Shown one piece after another: positions 1-6,069 of a stretch of 6,246 bases of DNA (positions are counted from its first letter, which is position 1; every line of letters begins with the position of its first letter). The notes below the pieces were generated by a model that saw only the letters and a list, made by a program, of their open reading frames with translations, did not search any database and was not told where the DNA came from. This DNA is from Spirochaetaceae bacterium (GTDB lineage: Bacteria; Spirochaetota; Spirochaetia; SZUA-6; Bin103): positions 1 through 6,246 of the forward strand of contig JAPPKD010000235.1 in the NCBI GenBank assembly GCA_028820215.1, written 5' to 3'. Made by a program: the position numbers and the translations under genes.

Positions 1-85
1 TCGCCCCATGATCCCAACCTGCCTCAAACCGTCCGCCCCGGCTGAATAGTTACGTGTCAACCAGCTAACGCGTCGCGAGCGAGGT
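1..85. other. Leader before the first gene, possibly the tail of an upstream gene
   Basis: No feature is firmly supported here. Two + strand frames are open from the window edge and close early: one stops at 43-45 (TGA) and one at 47-49 (TAG). Either could be the last few codons of an upstream gene, and 14-15 codons are too few to choose. I see no convincing sigma-70-type promoter pair and no hairpin followed by a T run. The promoter of the downstream genes therefore either lies to the left of the window or is of a kind I cannot recognise. Confidence 0.3.
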
Positions 86-1000
86 GTGGCAGGTCGTGGC
101 TTGAGGCCGCGGCACGACTCGCTTCAGCATGGGACGGAGCCCATGTTCGCTGCTGCCGACGGCGTCGAGTGCCTGGACTACGGATGCTCCTACCTGTGGC
201 CGTACGATCGTCCGCGCGACTCGGTGCGCGTCCTCATCGAAAGCCGCATCCTGCTCGCAGGCGGCCCGCACGGGACCGGCATCCCCTACTACCTGGGAGC
301 CTCCTGCAAGGGCGAGGACACCTACGGCGTCCGCAAGCAGTACGGCCCGATGGGCTTCCGCGCCGGGGCGCGCACCCTGTTCCTGGACCCCAACTACGAC
401 TTCACCTGGATCGTCGGCAGCGGCAGCGCCGTGATCTTCCGCCGCGCGCTCCCCGATGCGTCGAACCCCGCCGGGGCGCCCGGCCGCTACCGGGAGGTGC
501 GTGCGGACACCAGCCGCACGTGGGGACCGCTGCGCCTGCAGCTCACCCCGGCCACAGGCGCATACGAGATCCCGGTCGGCGATTTCGCTGCCGTCGCGGC
601 CGCCACGGATGCCGGCCACGGTATCGTCGCGCAGACCGAGATCGCCGATGCCGGCACGGGCACGCGCGCGGTGATCGAGTACCCGGTGAAGACCATGAAC
701 GTCAGCCGGGCGGGGTACCCCGCCGCCGGCGACGGCAGCGTGTGGCAGACCGAAACCGGTCCGATCGGCGTGCCCGATCTGTCGCGCCGGCACGACCCGC
801 CGGTGGCCTGTTTCTCCCTCGGTTTCATCGCCGTCGCCAGCCGCCAGCCGGACGCCGCCGACTTCGTCCTGGAGCGGCCCACGGCGCTTGCCCGGCCGCA
901 CGCTGACGTGTCCGTGCTCCACTTCTCCGCCCCGTTCTCGCGCCCGGCGACCAACCGGCTGTTCGGGATACCGCCGCGCGCGCAGGGCCCGGCCGGTTGA
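86..1000 (+). CDS. Conserved-looking soluble protein of unknown function upstream of a sugar ABC importer
   Basis: I do not recognise the family. The product is 304 residues from the GTG at 86, or 285 from the ATG at 143. The in-frame stop at 47-49 limits the start. GTG 86 has a weak GAGCGAGG just upstream, while ATG 143 has GGAG only 3 bases away, so the start is unsettled. There is no signal peptide or membrane segment, so it is probably cytosolic. Numbering from GTG 86, the middle is rich in aromatic and glycine residues: LDYGCSYLWPYDRP (about 30-43), VLIESRILL (49-57), GASCKGEDTYG (71-81), then DPNYDFTWIVGSGSAVIF (101-118). Alternating beta-like stretches suggest a beta-rich fold, possibly a sandwich like those of carbohydrate-active or carbohydrate-binding proteins; that is inference only. 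Four cysteines (C29, C34, C74, C242) form no metal-binding pattern I know. Third codon positions are strongly G/C like the neighbours, supporting a real gene. It ends 45 bases before the first permease, so it may be cotranscribed and act on the imported sugar. Confidence 0.75.
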   Translation: MAGRGLRPRHDSLQHGTEPMFAAADGVECLDYGCSYLWPYDRPRDSVRVLIESRILLAGGPHGTGIPYYLGASCKGEDTYGVRKQYGPMGFRAGARTLFLDPNYDFTWIVGSGSAVIFRRALPDASNPAGAPGRYREVRADTSRTWGPLRLQLTPATGAYEIPVGDFAAVAAATDAGHGIVAQTEIADAGTGTRAVIEYPVKTMNVSRAGYPAAGDGSVWQTETGPIGVPDLSRRHDPPVACFSLGFIAVASRQPDAADFVLERPTALARPHADVSVLHFSAPFSRPATNRLFGIPPRAQGPAG

Positions 1001-1033
1001 CCGGAAGGCGCTCGCGTAGTAGCAAATCCAAAC

Positions 1034-1045
1034 GGTACGGGTACC
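1034..1045. repeat. GGTAC-GG-GTACC inverted repeat touching the permease start codon
   Basis: The twelve bases directly before the ATG at 1046 form a perfect inverted repeat, two 5-base arms around a GG centre. As RNA it could form only a small stem (GGTA, loop CGGG, TACC). It sits where a ribosome-binding site would be expected, and none is seen. It could be an operator, a small translation-limiting hairpin, or chance. Confidence 0.35.
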
Positions 1046-2029
1046 ATGAGCGAGCAGAGTCAGGTTGCGGGCTCGGCGCCATCGACGCCCACGACCGCCT
1101 CTGCGCGCGCCGTCGCCGACCCCAATCGAGATCTGTGGGCGCGCGTGCGCCGCCACTGGATGCTCTACGCCATGATCGCGCCGGCGATCCTGGGCTTCCT
1201 GCTGTTCAAGTACATCCCGGCGATCGGCGCGGTGACCATCCCGTTCACGCGCTACAGCATCGTCGACGGCTTCTTCGGGTCCGACTGGGTCGGACTGAAG
1301 TGGTTCGGCTCTTTCCTCTCCGGCGCCTTCTTCCCGCGCCTGGTCCGGAACACCTTCCTGCTCGGCTTCCTGGGGATGGTGATCGGCTTTCCCATGCCGA
1401 TCCTGCTGGCGCTGTCGCTGAACGAGATCAGGAGCCAGCCGTTCAAGCGGTTCGCGCAGACCATTACCTATCTGCCCCACTTCATCTCCGTGGTGGTGGT
1501 GGTCGGCCTGATGTACTCCTGGTTCTCCCACGACGGGTACATCAACGACTTCCTCGGCCTCTTCAACCTGGACCCCATCGACTTTCAGGGCGATCCGCGC
1601 TGGTTCCGGCCGTTGTACATCGGCTCCGGCATCTGGCAGGGGATCGGCTGGGGGTCGATCCTCTACCTGGCCGCCCTCGGCGGGGTCAACCCCGAGCTGT
1701 ACGAGTCCGCCTACCTGGACGGCGCCAACCGCGTGCGCCGCGCCTGGCACGTGACGCTGCCGGGCATCGCCCCGACGATCACCATCCTCCTGATCCTGGG
1801 CATGCAGAACATCATCGAGGTCGGCTTCGACAAGGCGTTCCTGATGCAGAACCCGGCGAACATGAGCACCTCCGACGTGTTCGCGACCTACATCTACCGC
1901 CGCGGCATCATCGGGCTGGACTTCTCGTTCGCGGCCACCGTGGACCTGCTCAACTCCGCGGTCGGGCTGTTGCTGGTAGTGAGCGCCAACTACCTGAGCC
2001 GCCTGGTCAACGAGCACGGGTTGTGGTGA
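1046..2029 (+). CDS. Carbohydrate ABC transporter permease, LplB type
   Basis: This is one of two inner-membrane subunits of a sugar importer of the binding-protein-dependent (MalF-like) superfamily. The 327-residue length is usual for LplB/YteP-type permeases. A hydrophilic N-terminal tail (1-38) precedes six likely membrane segments near 40-62, 104-125, 139-159, 190-212, 241-257 and 294-316. The cytoplasmic EAA loop that docks on the ATPase is clear at about 220-239: ESAYLDGANRVRRAW followed by H-V-T-L-P-G, with the conserved D225, G226, A227 and L238-P239. The TM1 region (MIAPAILGFLLFKYIP) and TYLPHFISVVVVVGL (141-155) are also typical. ATG 1046 is the only possible start between the upstream in-frame stop at 998-1000 and the first membrane segment, apart from a late internal ATG at residue 39. 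No clear Shine-Dalgarno is seen; a small palindrome abuts the ATG. The partner permease starts 45 bases downstream. The substrate cannot be read from this sequence. Confidence 0.96.
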   Translation: MSEQSQVAGSAPSTPTTASARAVADPNRDLWARVRRHWMLYAMIAPAILGFLLFKYIPAIGAVTIPFTRYSIVDGFFGSDWVGLKWFGSFLSGAFFPRLVRNTFLLGFLGMVIGFPMPILLALSLNEIRSQPFKRFAQTITYLPHFISVVVVVGLMYSWFSHDGYINDFLGLFNLDPIDFQGDPRWFRPLYIGSGIWQGIGWGSILYLAALGGVNPELYESAYLDGANRVRRAWHVTLPGIAPTITILLILGMQNIIEVGFDKAFLMQNPANMSTSDVFATYIYRRGIIGLDFSFAATVDLLNSAVGLLLVVSANYLSRLVNEHGLW

Positions 2030-2058
2030 GGGCGGCAGTCATGAAGGCGTCAGGCGCG

Positions 2059-2084
2059 TGATCAGGTTACCCTCATGATCAGGT
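2059..2084. repeat. Direct repeat TGATCAGGT around the second permease start
   Basis: The 9-base word TGATCAGGT occurs at 2059-2067 and again at 2076-2084, a 17-base period, with the ATG at 2075 starting just before the second copy. Each copy contains the palindrome TGATCA. The AGG at 2064-2066 in the first copy is also the only candidate ribosome-binding site for the permease. The arrangement may be chance, but the repeat is exact. Confidence 0.4.
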
Positions 2085-2992
2085 ATAGGGCGACGCCGGG
2101 CTCGGTGGCGTTCGACGTGGCGAACCACGCGCTGATCATCCTGCTGATGATCTCCATGGTGTACCCGTTCGTGTTCGTCATCTCGGTGTCGGTGAGCGAC
2201 TTCGAGGCGATCACCTTCAACCGGGTCAAGCTGCTGCCGGTCGGGCCGTTGCAGACCACGGCGTACAACGTCCTGTTCGGCGCCACCAACATCCTGACCA
2301 GCTACCTGAACAGCATCTTCTACGCGGTCGGCACGGCCACCATCACCCTGGTGGTCACCAGCCTGGCCGCCTACGTGCTGGAGCAGCGCACGCTCCCGTT
2401 CCGCAAGGCGCTGATCCTGTTCGTGGTGCTGACCATATTCCTGCCCGGGTACTTCATCCCCACGTACCTGCTGGTAAACCAGCTCGGACTGGTGGACACG
2501 CGGCTGATCGTCATCCTGCTGCCCAGCCTCAGCGCCTGGTACATCCTGGTGATGCGCGCCAACATCCGCACCGTCGTCACCCGCGAGCTGCAGGAGGCGG
2601 CGCTGATCGACGGCGCCAACCACCTCCAAATCTACGTGTCGCTCGTGCTGCCCCTGATCAAGCCGATCCTGGCCACCATCGGCCTGTTCGCGGTCGTCGG
2701 GAGCTGGAACAACTTCTTCCTGCCGCTGATCTACCTCAACGACCGCGACAAGCACCCGCTGACCCTCATCCTCCGGCGCATCGTCCTGGAAGGCGAGATC
2801 GGCAAGTACTCAGGGGGCGGCATGGCCCAGCTCTGGGACGACCAGGGCGTGCCGGGGTTCGTCGCCGTCGGCTTCTTCAAGTCGTTCAAGTTCGCGGCGG
2901 TCGTGGTCACGGTGTGGCCGATCATCGTCGCCTACCCGTTCGTGCAGAAGTACTTCGTGAAGGGGATCCTGGTCGGGTCGGTCAAGGACTGA
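2075..2992 (+). CDS. Carbohydrate ABC transporter permease, YtcP/MalG type
   Basis: This is the second inner-membrane subunit of the importer, expected to pair with the permease at 1046-2029. It has 305 residues, usual for the YtcP/LplC group. Six likely membrane segments lie near 17-40, 79-102, 111-132, 142-160, 194-217 and 262-290. The EAA loop is textbook at 174-193: EAALIDGANHLQIY then LVLP, with E174, A175, A176, D179, G180, A181 and P193. Other family hallmarks are MVYPFVFVISVSVSD (28-42), PTYLLVNQLGL (129-139), the GSWNNFFLPLIYL segment (209-221) and the C-terminal PFVQKYFVKGILVGSVKD (288-305). This tail closely follows the usual ending of YtcP-like proteins, so the gene is intact. The ATG at 2075 gives an N-terminus of normal length. 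The only upstream Shine-Dalgarno candidate is a weak AGG at 2064-2066, so coupling to translation of the first permease is possible. The gap to the binding-protein gene is 74 bases and contains two hairpins. Confidence 0.96.
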   Translation: MIRYRATPGSVAFDVANHALIILLMISMVYPFVFVISVSVSDFEAITFNRVKLLPVGPLQTTAYNVLFGATNILTSYLNSIFYAVGTATITLVVTSLAAYVLEQRTLPFRKALILFVVLTIFLPGYFIPTYLLVNQLGLVDTRLIVILLPSLSAWYILVMRANIRTVVTRELQEAALIDGANHLQIYVSLVLPLIKPILATIGLFAVVGSWNNFFLPLIYLNDRDKHPLTLILRRIVLEGEIGKYSGGGMAQLWDDQGVPGFVAVGFFKSFKFAAVVVTVWPIIVAYPFVQKYFVKGILVGSVKD

Positions 2993-3012
2993 CCGTTGAC
3001 ACCGTTATCGAA

Positions 3013-3031
3013 TACGCCGAGGCTCGGCGTA
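3013..3031 (+). promoter_or_regulatory. Intercistronic stem-loop 1 between permease and binding-protein genes
   Basis: TACGCCGA at 3013-3020 pairs perfectly with TCGGCGTA at 3024-3031, giving an 8-base-pair stem with a GGC loop. It begins 21 bases after the permease stop codon. There is no T run behind it, so it is not an ordinary intrinsic terminator. In transporter operons, hairpins between the permease and binding-protein genes often mark mRNA processing or protect an mRNA end from exonucleases, helping make the binding protein in excess of the permeases. That role here is inferred from position. Confidence 0.6.
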
Positions 3032-3037
3032 CCAGAC

Positions 3038-3053
3038 CTGCGCGGGAGCGCAG
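3038..3053 (+). promoter_or_regulatory. Intercistronic stem-loop 2 with GNRA-type loop next to a ribosome-binding site
   Basis: CTGCGC at 3038-3043 pairs perfectly with GCGCAG at 3048-3053 around the loop GGGA, which fits the stable GNRA tetraloop pattern. The stem ends one base before the AGGAGG at 3055-3060. Such a hairpin could form the stable 5' end of a processed binding-protein mRNA or present the ribosome-binding site as accessible single-stranded RNA. No T run follows, so termination is unlikely. Confidence 0.55.
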
Positions 3054-3054
3054 A

Positions 3055-3060
3055 AGGAGG
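3055..3060 (+). promoter_or_regulatory. Strong ribosome-binding site of the binding-protein gene
   Basis: AGGAGG lies six bases before the ATG at 3067, a near-ideal Shine-Dalgarno sequence and spacing. It fixes the start at 3067 and rules out the longer in-frame opening that reaches back to 2914 into the permease gene. It is far stronger than anything seen in front of the two permease genes, which fits a binding protein made in excess. Confidence 0.9.
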
Positions 3061-3066
3061 AACGTT

Positions 3067-4575
3067 ATGAAGACAACCCCGCTGATCGCCGCCGCGGCGA
3101 TTCTGGCCCTGTCCGTGACCCCGGTGTTCGGATCCGGCGAAGAGGAGGGCATGGCGACGGGTCCGCCGACGATGCAGATCTACGCGAACTACTGGGACCG
3201 CAATCCCAACTGGTCTCCGGAGACCCTCGTCGTTGCGAAGTTCGCGGAGGTCGCCGGCGCCGACATCGAGCTGGTCACCGGTGACGCGCAGAAGGCCAAG
3301 ACCCTGGTCGCGAGCGGCGACCTGCCCGACCTGATGTGGAACAGCTTCAATCGCCTGGAGGCCATGGACTTCGGCACCAAGGGCGCGCTGTACGCGATCG
3401 ACACCCTGTTCGACATGATGCCCAACCTGAGCACGTGGCGGGAGAAGTACCCGGAGTACGACTCCGCCATGACCGCCCCCGACGGGCACCAGTACGCGAC
3501 CACGTCGGTGTACAACTACACGCAGCTCCGCCGCGCGCCGTCGATCTCGCCGGCCGTGCACGAGCTGGGCGTCGATCCGCGGGCCGACATCCAGACCATG
3601 CAGGACCTGCTGGACGTGCTGGGGCAGTTCAAGGCCCGGTGGCCGGAAAACCATCCGTGGGTCACCCGCCGCGGGCTCCGCGACGGCTACCACGTGATGT
3701 TCGGCACCAACCACTCCGTGTACCTCAATCCGGAGACCGACCGCTGGACCTACGGCGAGCTCGAGGACAACTACCGCGGCATGATCGAGATCCTCAGGCA
3801 GGCTTGGGCCGCCGGGGTCATGCATCCCGACTTCATGTCCATGACCGAGGACCCGTGGCGCGAGATCATGTCGCAGGGCAAGGCCTACTTCACGACCGGC
3901 CCATACAGCCAGATCTCATGGCAGGGCACCGACCGCGCAGATCCCAACACGTGGTGGATCCCGATCCTGGCGCCGGAGTTCAACGGCACGCGCCACTGGT
4001 CGACGATCCAGAACCCGCGCGTGCTGGACGCGGCCAGGTGGGTGCTGGGCGCCAAGACCGAGGTCGCCGAGAACGCGGCCGCGCTGATCGACTGGCTCTA
4101 CAGCGACGAGGGCGTCTACTACATCTACTTCGGCGAGGTCGGCGTGACCAGCGAGCTGGACGACCTGGGCTACGGCTACTACGCCCACTTCCCGGAGGGG
4201 CAGCGCACGGAGTGGATGTGGGAGCAGGGCTTCCACTTCTTCCGCTACAACGTCGTGCACTCCCTGTGGGAGCTGAACCCGAGCAAGGCCGGCAGCGTGC
4301 CGGAGAAGGTCTTCACCGACGAGGTAGCGGATTTCTACATCAGCAACGACTCGGTGCGGCCGCCGGAGCCGGTGCTCACCTTCACCGCTGACGAGCTGGA
4401 CCAGATCAAGCAGATCAAGGCCGACGCCGACGCCGCCGCCCTGGAGGGCGCCGCCACCTTCATCCGCGGCAGCCGCGCGATGAGCGAGTGGGGCGACTTC
4501 ACGGCGCAGTTGGAGCGCATCGGAGTCAAGCAGCTCGAGGACATCTACAACGCCGCCTACGCGCGGACGAAGTAA
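3067..4575 (+). CDS. Extracellular solute-binding protein of the sugar ABC importer (LplA-like)
   Basis: This periplasmic receptor should capture a sugar or oligosaccharide and deliver it to the two upstream permeases. It has 502 residues, longer than MalE-like proteins but usual for the LplA/YtcQ group. Residues 1-22 look like a Sec signal: MKTTP, a hydrophobic core (about 6-20), and a likely signal peptidase I site after V20-F21-G22, followed by SGEEEG. There is no lipobox cysteine, so the mature protein should be soluble in a periplasm rather than lipid-anchored, which fits a diderm and in particular spirochaete-style binding proteins. SGDLPDLMW (83-91) matches the conserved SGD.PD segment near the hinge of family 1 binding proteins. 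The many W and Y residues (for example TWGxx-like and NTWWIP stretches in the second half) are compatible with stacking against sugar rings. The C-terminal WGDFTAQLERIGV (475-487) and DIYNAAYAR (492-500) resemble the W..F..QL...G......IY..AY ending of LplA-like proteins. The specific sugar cannot be deduced. The gene ends 38 bases before a strong terminator hairpin, closing the operon. Confidence 0.95.
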   Translation: MKTTPLIAAAAILALSVTPVFGSGEEEGMATGPPTMQIYANYWDRNPNWSPETLVVAKFAEVAGADIELVTGDAQKAKTLVASGDLPDLMWNSFNRLEAMDFGTKGALYAIDTLFDMMPNLSTWREKYPEYDSAMTAPDGHQYATTSVYNYTQLRRAPSISPAVHELGVDPRADIQTMQDLLDVLGQFKARWPENHPWVTRRGLRDGYHVMFGTNHSVYLNPETDRWTYGELEDNYRGMIEILRQAWAAGVMHPDFMSMTEDPWREIMSQGKAYFTTGPYSQISWQGTDRADPNTWWIPILAPEFNGTRHWSTIQNPRVLDAARWVLGAKTEVAENAAALIDWLYSDEGVYYIYFGEVGVTSELDDLGYGYYAHFPEGQRTEWMWEQGFHFFRYNVVHSLWELNPSKAGSVPEKVFTDEVADFYISNDSVRPPEPVLTFTADELDQIKQIKADADAAALEGAATFIRGSRAMSEWGDFTAQLERIGVKQLEDIYNAAYARTK

Positions 4576-4612
4576 ATTCCGTAGCACTCGGCAGACGCGT
4601 TGAGCGTCATGG

Positions 4613-4654
4613 GGCCGTCGGCCGGCTATGCCGGTCCGGCGGCCTTCTTCATTT
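4613..4654 (+). terminator. Intrinsic (Rho-independent) terminator of the transporter operon
   Basis: The left arm GGCCGTCGGCCGGC (4613-4626) pairs with GCCGGTCCGGCGGCC (4630-4644) around the loop TAT. The stem has 14 pairs including one T-G wobble, with one bulged T in the right arm. TTCTTCATTT (4645-4654) follows as an interrupted T tract. It sits just after the binding-protein stop codon and ahead of the RnfD-like gene, where the end of the transport operon is expected. Confidence 0.85.
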
Positions 4655-4662
4655 GAGCTGAC

Positions 4663-6015
4663 GTGACGCGACCCACCCTCACGTCTGTCCCGGTCCGCTG
4701 GACGGTGCTGGTCGACGTCCTCCTGGCCGGCGCCGTGATCTGGGCCGCGCTGTCGGGCGAACGCGGCGTCGTGGCCGCGCTCGTCCCCGTATGCGCAGGG
4801 ATCGTCTGCTGGCAGGCGGTCGTGCTCCTCAGGGCGCGGCGCCGCGGCCCGGCGCTGGAGATCGAGCGCAACGTCAGGCTGCCTCACTACTTCCAGGCAG
4901 CCGTGCAGGCGTGCCACTACCTGTACCTGGGGCTCTACTACCCGGCGGTCCGGGAGCACCTGCCGCTCATCGCGATCCAGGTCGTCGTCTTCTACGCGCT
5001 GGAGATGCTCCTGCAGTGGTCTCGTGGCAGGAAGTGGCGGGCCGGCTTCGGCCCCCTGCCGGTGGTGGGGAGCATCAACCTGTTCCTGTGGTTCGAGCCT
5101 GCGTACTTCTTCGGGCAACTCCTGATGATCGCCGGCGCCCTGGCTACTCGGGAGTTCGTGCACTGGCGGCGGGACGGCCGCTCCTCGCACGTCTTCAACC
5201 CGTCGGCGATCGTCCTGGCCGCGGCCGGCGTGTTCCTGATGGCGACGAACACGACCACGGCGACCACGGGCATCAATCACATCCTGGCCTTCGAGCTGCC
5301 GCCGAGCTTCTTCGAGCTGATGTTCGTGTTCGGCATCCTGCTGCAGGTCTTCTTCGCGACCACCCTGGTCACGTTCGGCGCGGTGCTGGCGCTCGCGCTC
5401 ATCCACTACGGCGGCACGCTGCTGCTGGGCGCGTGGCCGCTGTTCAACATCTTCCACATCAGCGTCTTCCTGGGTCTGAACCTGCTGGCCACCGATCCCG
5501 CGACCTCGCCCCGTACTCCTGTCGGCAAGCTCCTGTTCGGGCTCACCTGGGGCGCGGCCATCTGGTGCTGCTACCTGGGGCTGCGCCTCCTGGAGCTGCC
5601 TCCCTACTACGACAAGATCCTCACGGTCCCGCTGGTGAACCTGCTGGTGCCGCTCTTCGAACGGGCCGGCCGGACGATCACGATGTCGTTCCGGTTCGAC
5701 CGGGCGGTCTTCATCGCCGCCTACGCCGGACTGTTCCTGCTCATCCTGCCGACGCTGAAGCTGCAGTACCGGTCGGCCGAGTACTACCTGCAGGACCGCC
5801 TGCCCCCCATCGCCTCCCCCGAAGTCTGGAAGTCCGTCCCGTTGGTGCAGGAGAAGCGCCTGTACTGCGAGCGCCACCGGCGCGCGTGCGAGCCGTGGGG
5901 CATCGCCGAGGAAATACGAAATTACGGCGCGTTCGCTCGCGAGCTACGCCTCCGGTACACCGTCGTCCAGGACATCGACCGCTTCAGAAAGGCCGCCGAA
6001 CGCGACCGTCCGTGA
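4663..6015 (+). CDS. Stand-alone RnfD/NqrB-family integral membrane protein
   Basis: This 450-residue polytopic inner-membrane protein is related to RnfD/NqrB (Pfam NQR2_RnfD_RnfE), the flavin-carrying membrane subunit of Rnf and Na+-NQR redox pumps. Visible family marks are GRSSHVFNPSAI (172-182, compare the HxFNP motif of NqrB/RnfD) and LLATDPATSPRTPVGKLLFG (274-293), matching the ATDP..SP.TP.G segment. About ten membrane segments can be drawn between residues 14 and 366. LPPYYDKILTVPLVNLLVPL (312-331) and the ELPPSFFELMFVFGILLQ segment (211-228) recall the orphan RnfD-like proteins found outside rnf operons. The covalent-FMN threonine motif (S/T-G-A-T in classical members) is not clear; TTAT (198-201) is the nearest match. 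The tail (about 367-450) is soluble and charged, with C402-x2-H405-x3-C409. GTG 4663 is the first possible start after the in-frame stop at 4654-4656, and only a weak GAG (4655-4657) precedes it. No rnfA, B, C, E or G is visible here, so the partner and reaction are unknown; a role in membrane electron transfer is inference from the family. Confidence 0.85.
   Translation: MTRPTLTSVPVRWTVLVDVLLAGAVIWAALSGERGVVAALVPVCAGIVCWQAVVLLRARRRGPALEIERNVRLPHYFQAAVQACHYLYLGLYYPAVREHLPLIAIQVVVFYALEMLLQWSRGRKWRAGFGPLPVVGSINLFLWFEPAYFFGQLLMIAGALATREFVHWRRDGRSSHVFNPSAIVLAAAGVFLMATNTTTATTGINHILAFELPPSFFELMFVFGILLQVFFATTLVTFGAVLALALIHYGGTLLLGAWPLFNIFHISVFLGLNLLATDPATSPRTPVGKLLFGLTWGAAIWCCYLGLRLLELPPYYDKILTVPLVNLLVPLFERAGRTITMSFRFDRAVFIAAYAGLFLLILPTLKLQYRSAEYYLQDRLPPIASPEVWKSVPLVQEKRLYCERHRRACEPWGIAEEIRNYGAFARELRLRYTVVQDIDRFRKAAERDRP
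5252..5269. repeat. Tandem 9-base repeat inside the RnfD-like gene
   Basis: CGACCACGG is present twice head to tail, at 5252-5260 and 5261-5269. It keeps frame and encodes the threonine-rich run T197-T-T-A-T-T202. It lies a few residues after HVFNP, in the part of the protein where classical relatives carry their FMN-linked threonine, so it may be a small in-frame duplication in a loop. Confidence 0.6.
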
Positions 6016-6054
6016 TCGACAGAGGGCTGCCGGTGGTTGGTCGAGAAACTGTTC

Positions 6055-6063
6055 GGAGGAGGG
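6055..6063 (+). promoter_or_regulatory. Ribosome-binding site candidate GGAGGAGGG
   Basis: GGAGGAGGG lies 40-48 bases after the stop of the RnfD-like gene and six bases before a GTG at 6070. Its strength and spacing are the main evidence for a further gene starting there. Confidence 0.5.
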
Positions 6064-6069
6064 TGTTTA

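Noticed and set aside
1..49. C-terminal end of an upstream gene
   Set aside because: Two frames are open to the edge for only 14-15 codons, too few to decide between them or to exclude non-coding DNA.
65..2017. A 650-codon open frame on the - strand
   Set aside because: It is antisense to the unknown gene and the first permease. Its translation is a low-complexity mix of Arg, Gln, His, Asp and Val with no domain, as expected opposite GC-rich codons. The + strand permease is unmistakable.
2041..2061. A six-residue open frame (MKASGA) between the two permease genes, with GAGGGCGG upstream
   Set aside because: It is too short to separate from chance, and no attenuator structure that it might control is visible.
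3013..3053. The tandem hairpins read as a transcription terminator
   Set aside because: No T tract follows either stem, and the binding-protein gene downstream clearly belongs with the permeases.
2914..3066. A longer N-terminus for the binding protein
   Set aside because: It overlaps the permease's conserved C-terminus. The AGGAGG and the signal peptide both place the start at 3067.
3916..5877. A 653-codon open frame on the - strand
   Set aside because: It runs through two well-supported + strand genes and the terminator between them, and its product is rich in Arg, Gln, Asp, Glu and His without any recognisable domain.
6016..6044. TCGAC...GTCGA inverted repeat as a terminator of the RnfD-like gene
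   Set aside because: The arms are 5 bases, the loop is 19 bases and no T run follows, so it is too weak to call.
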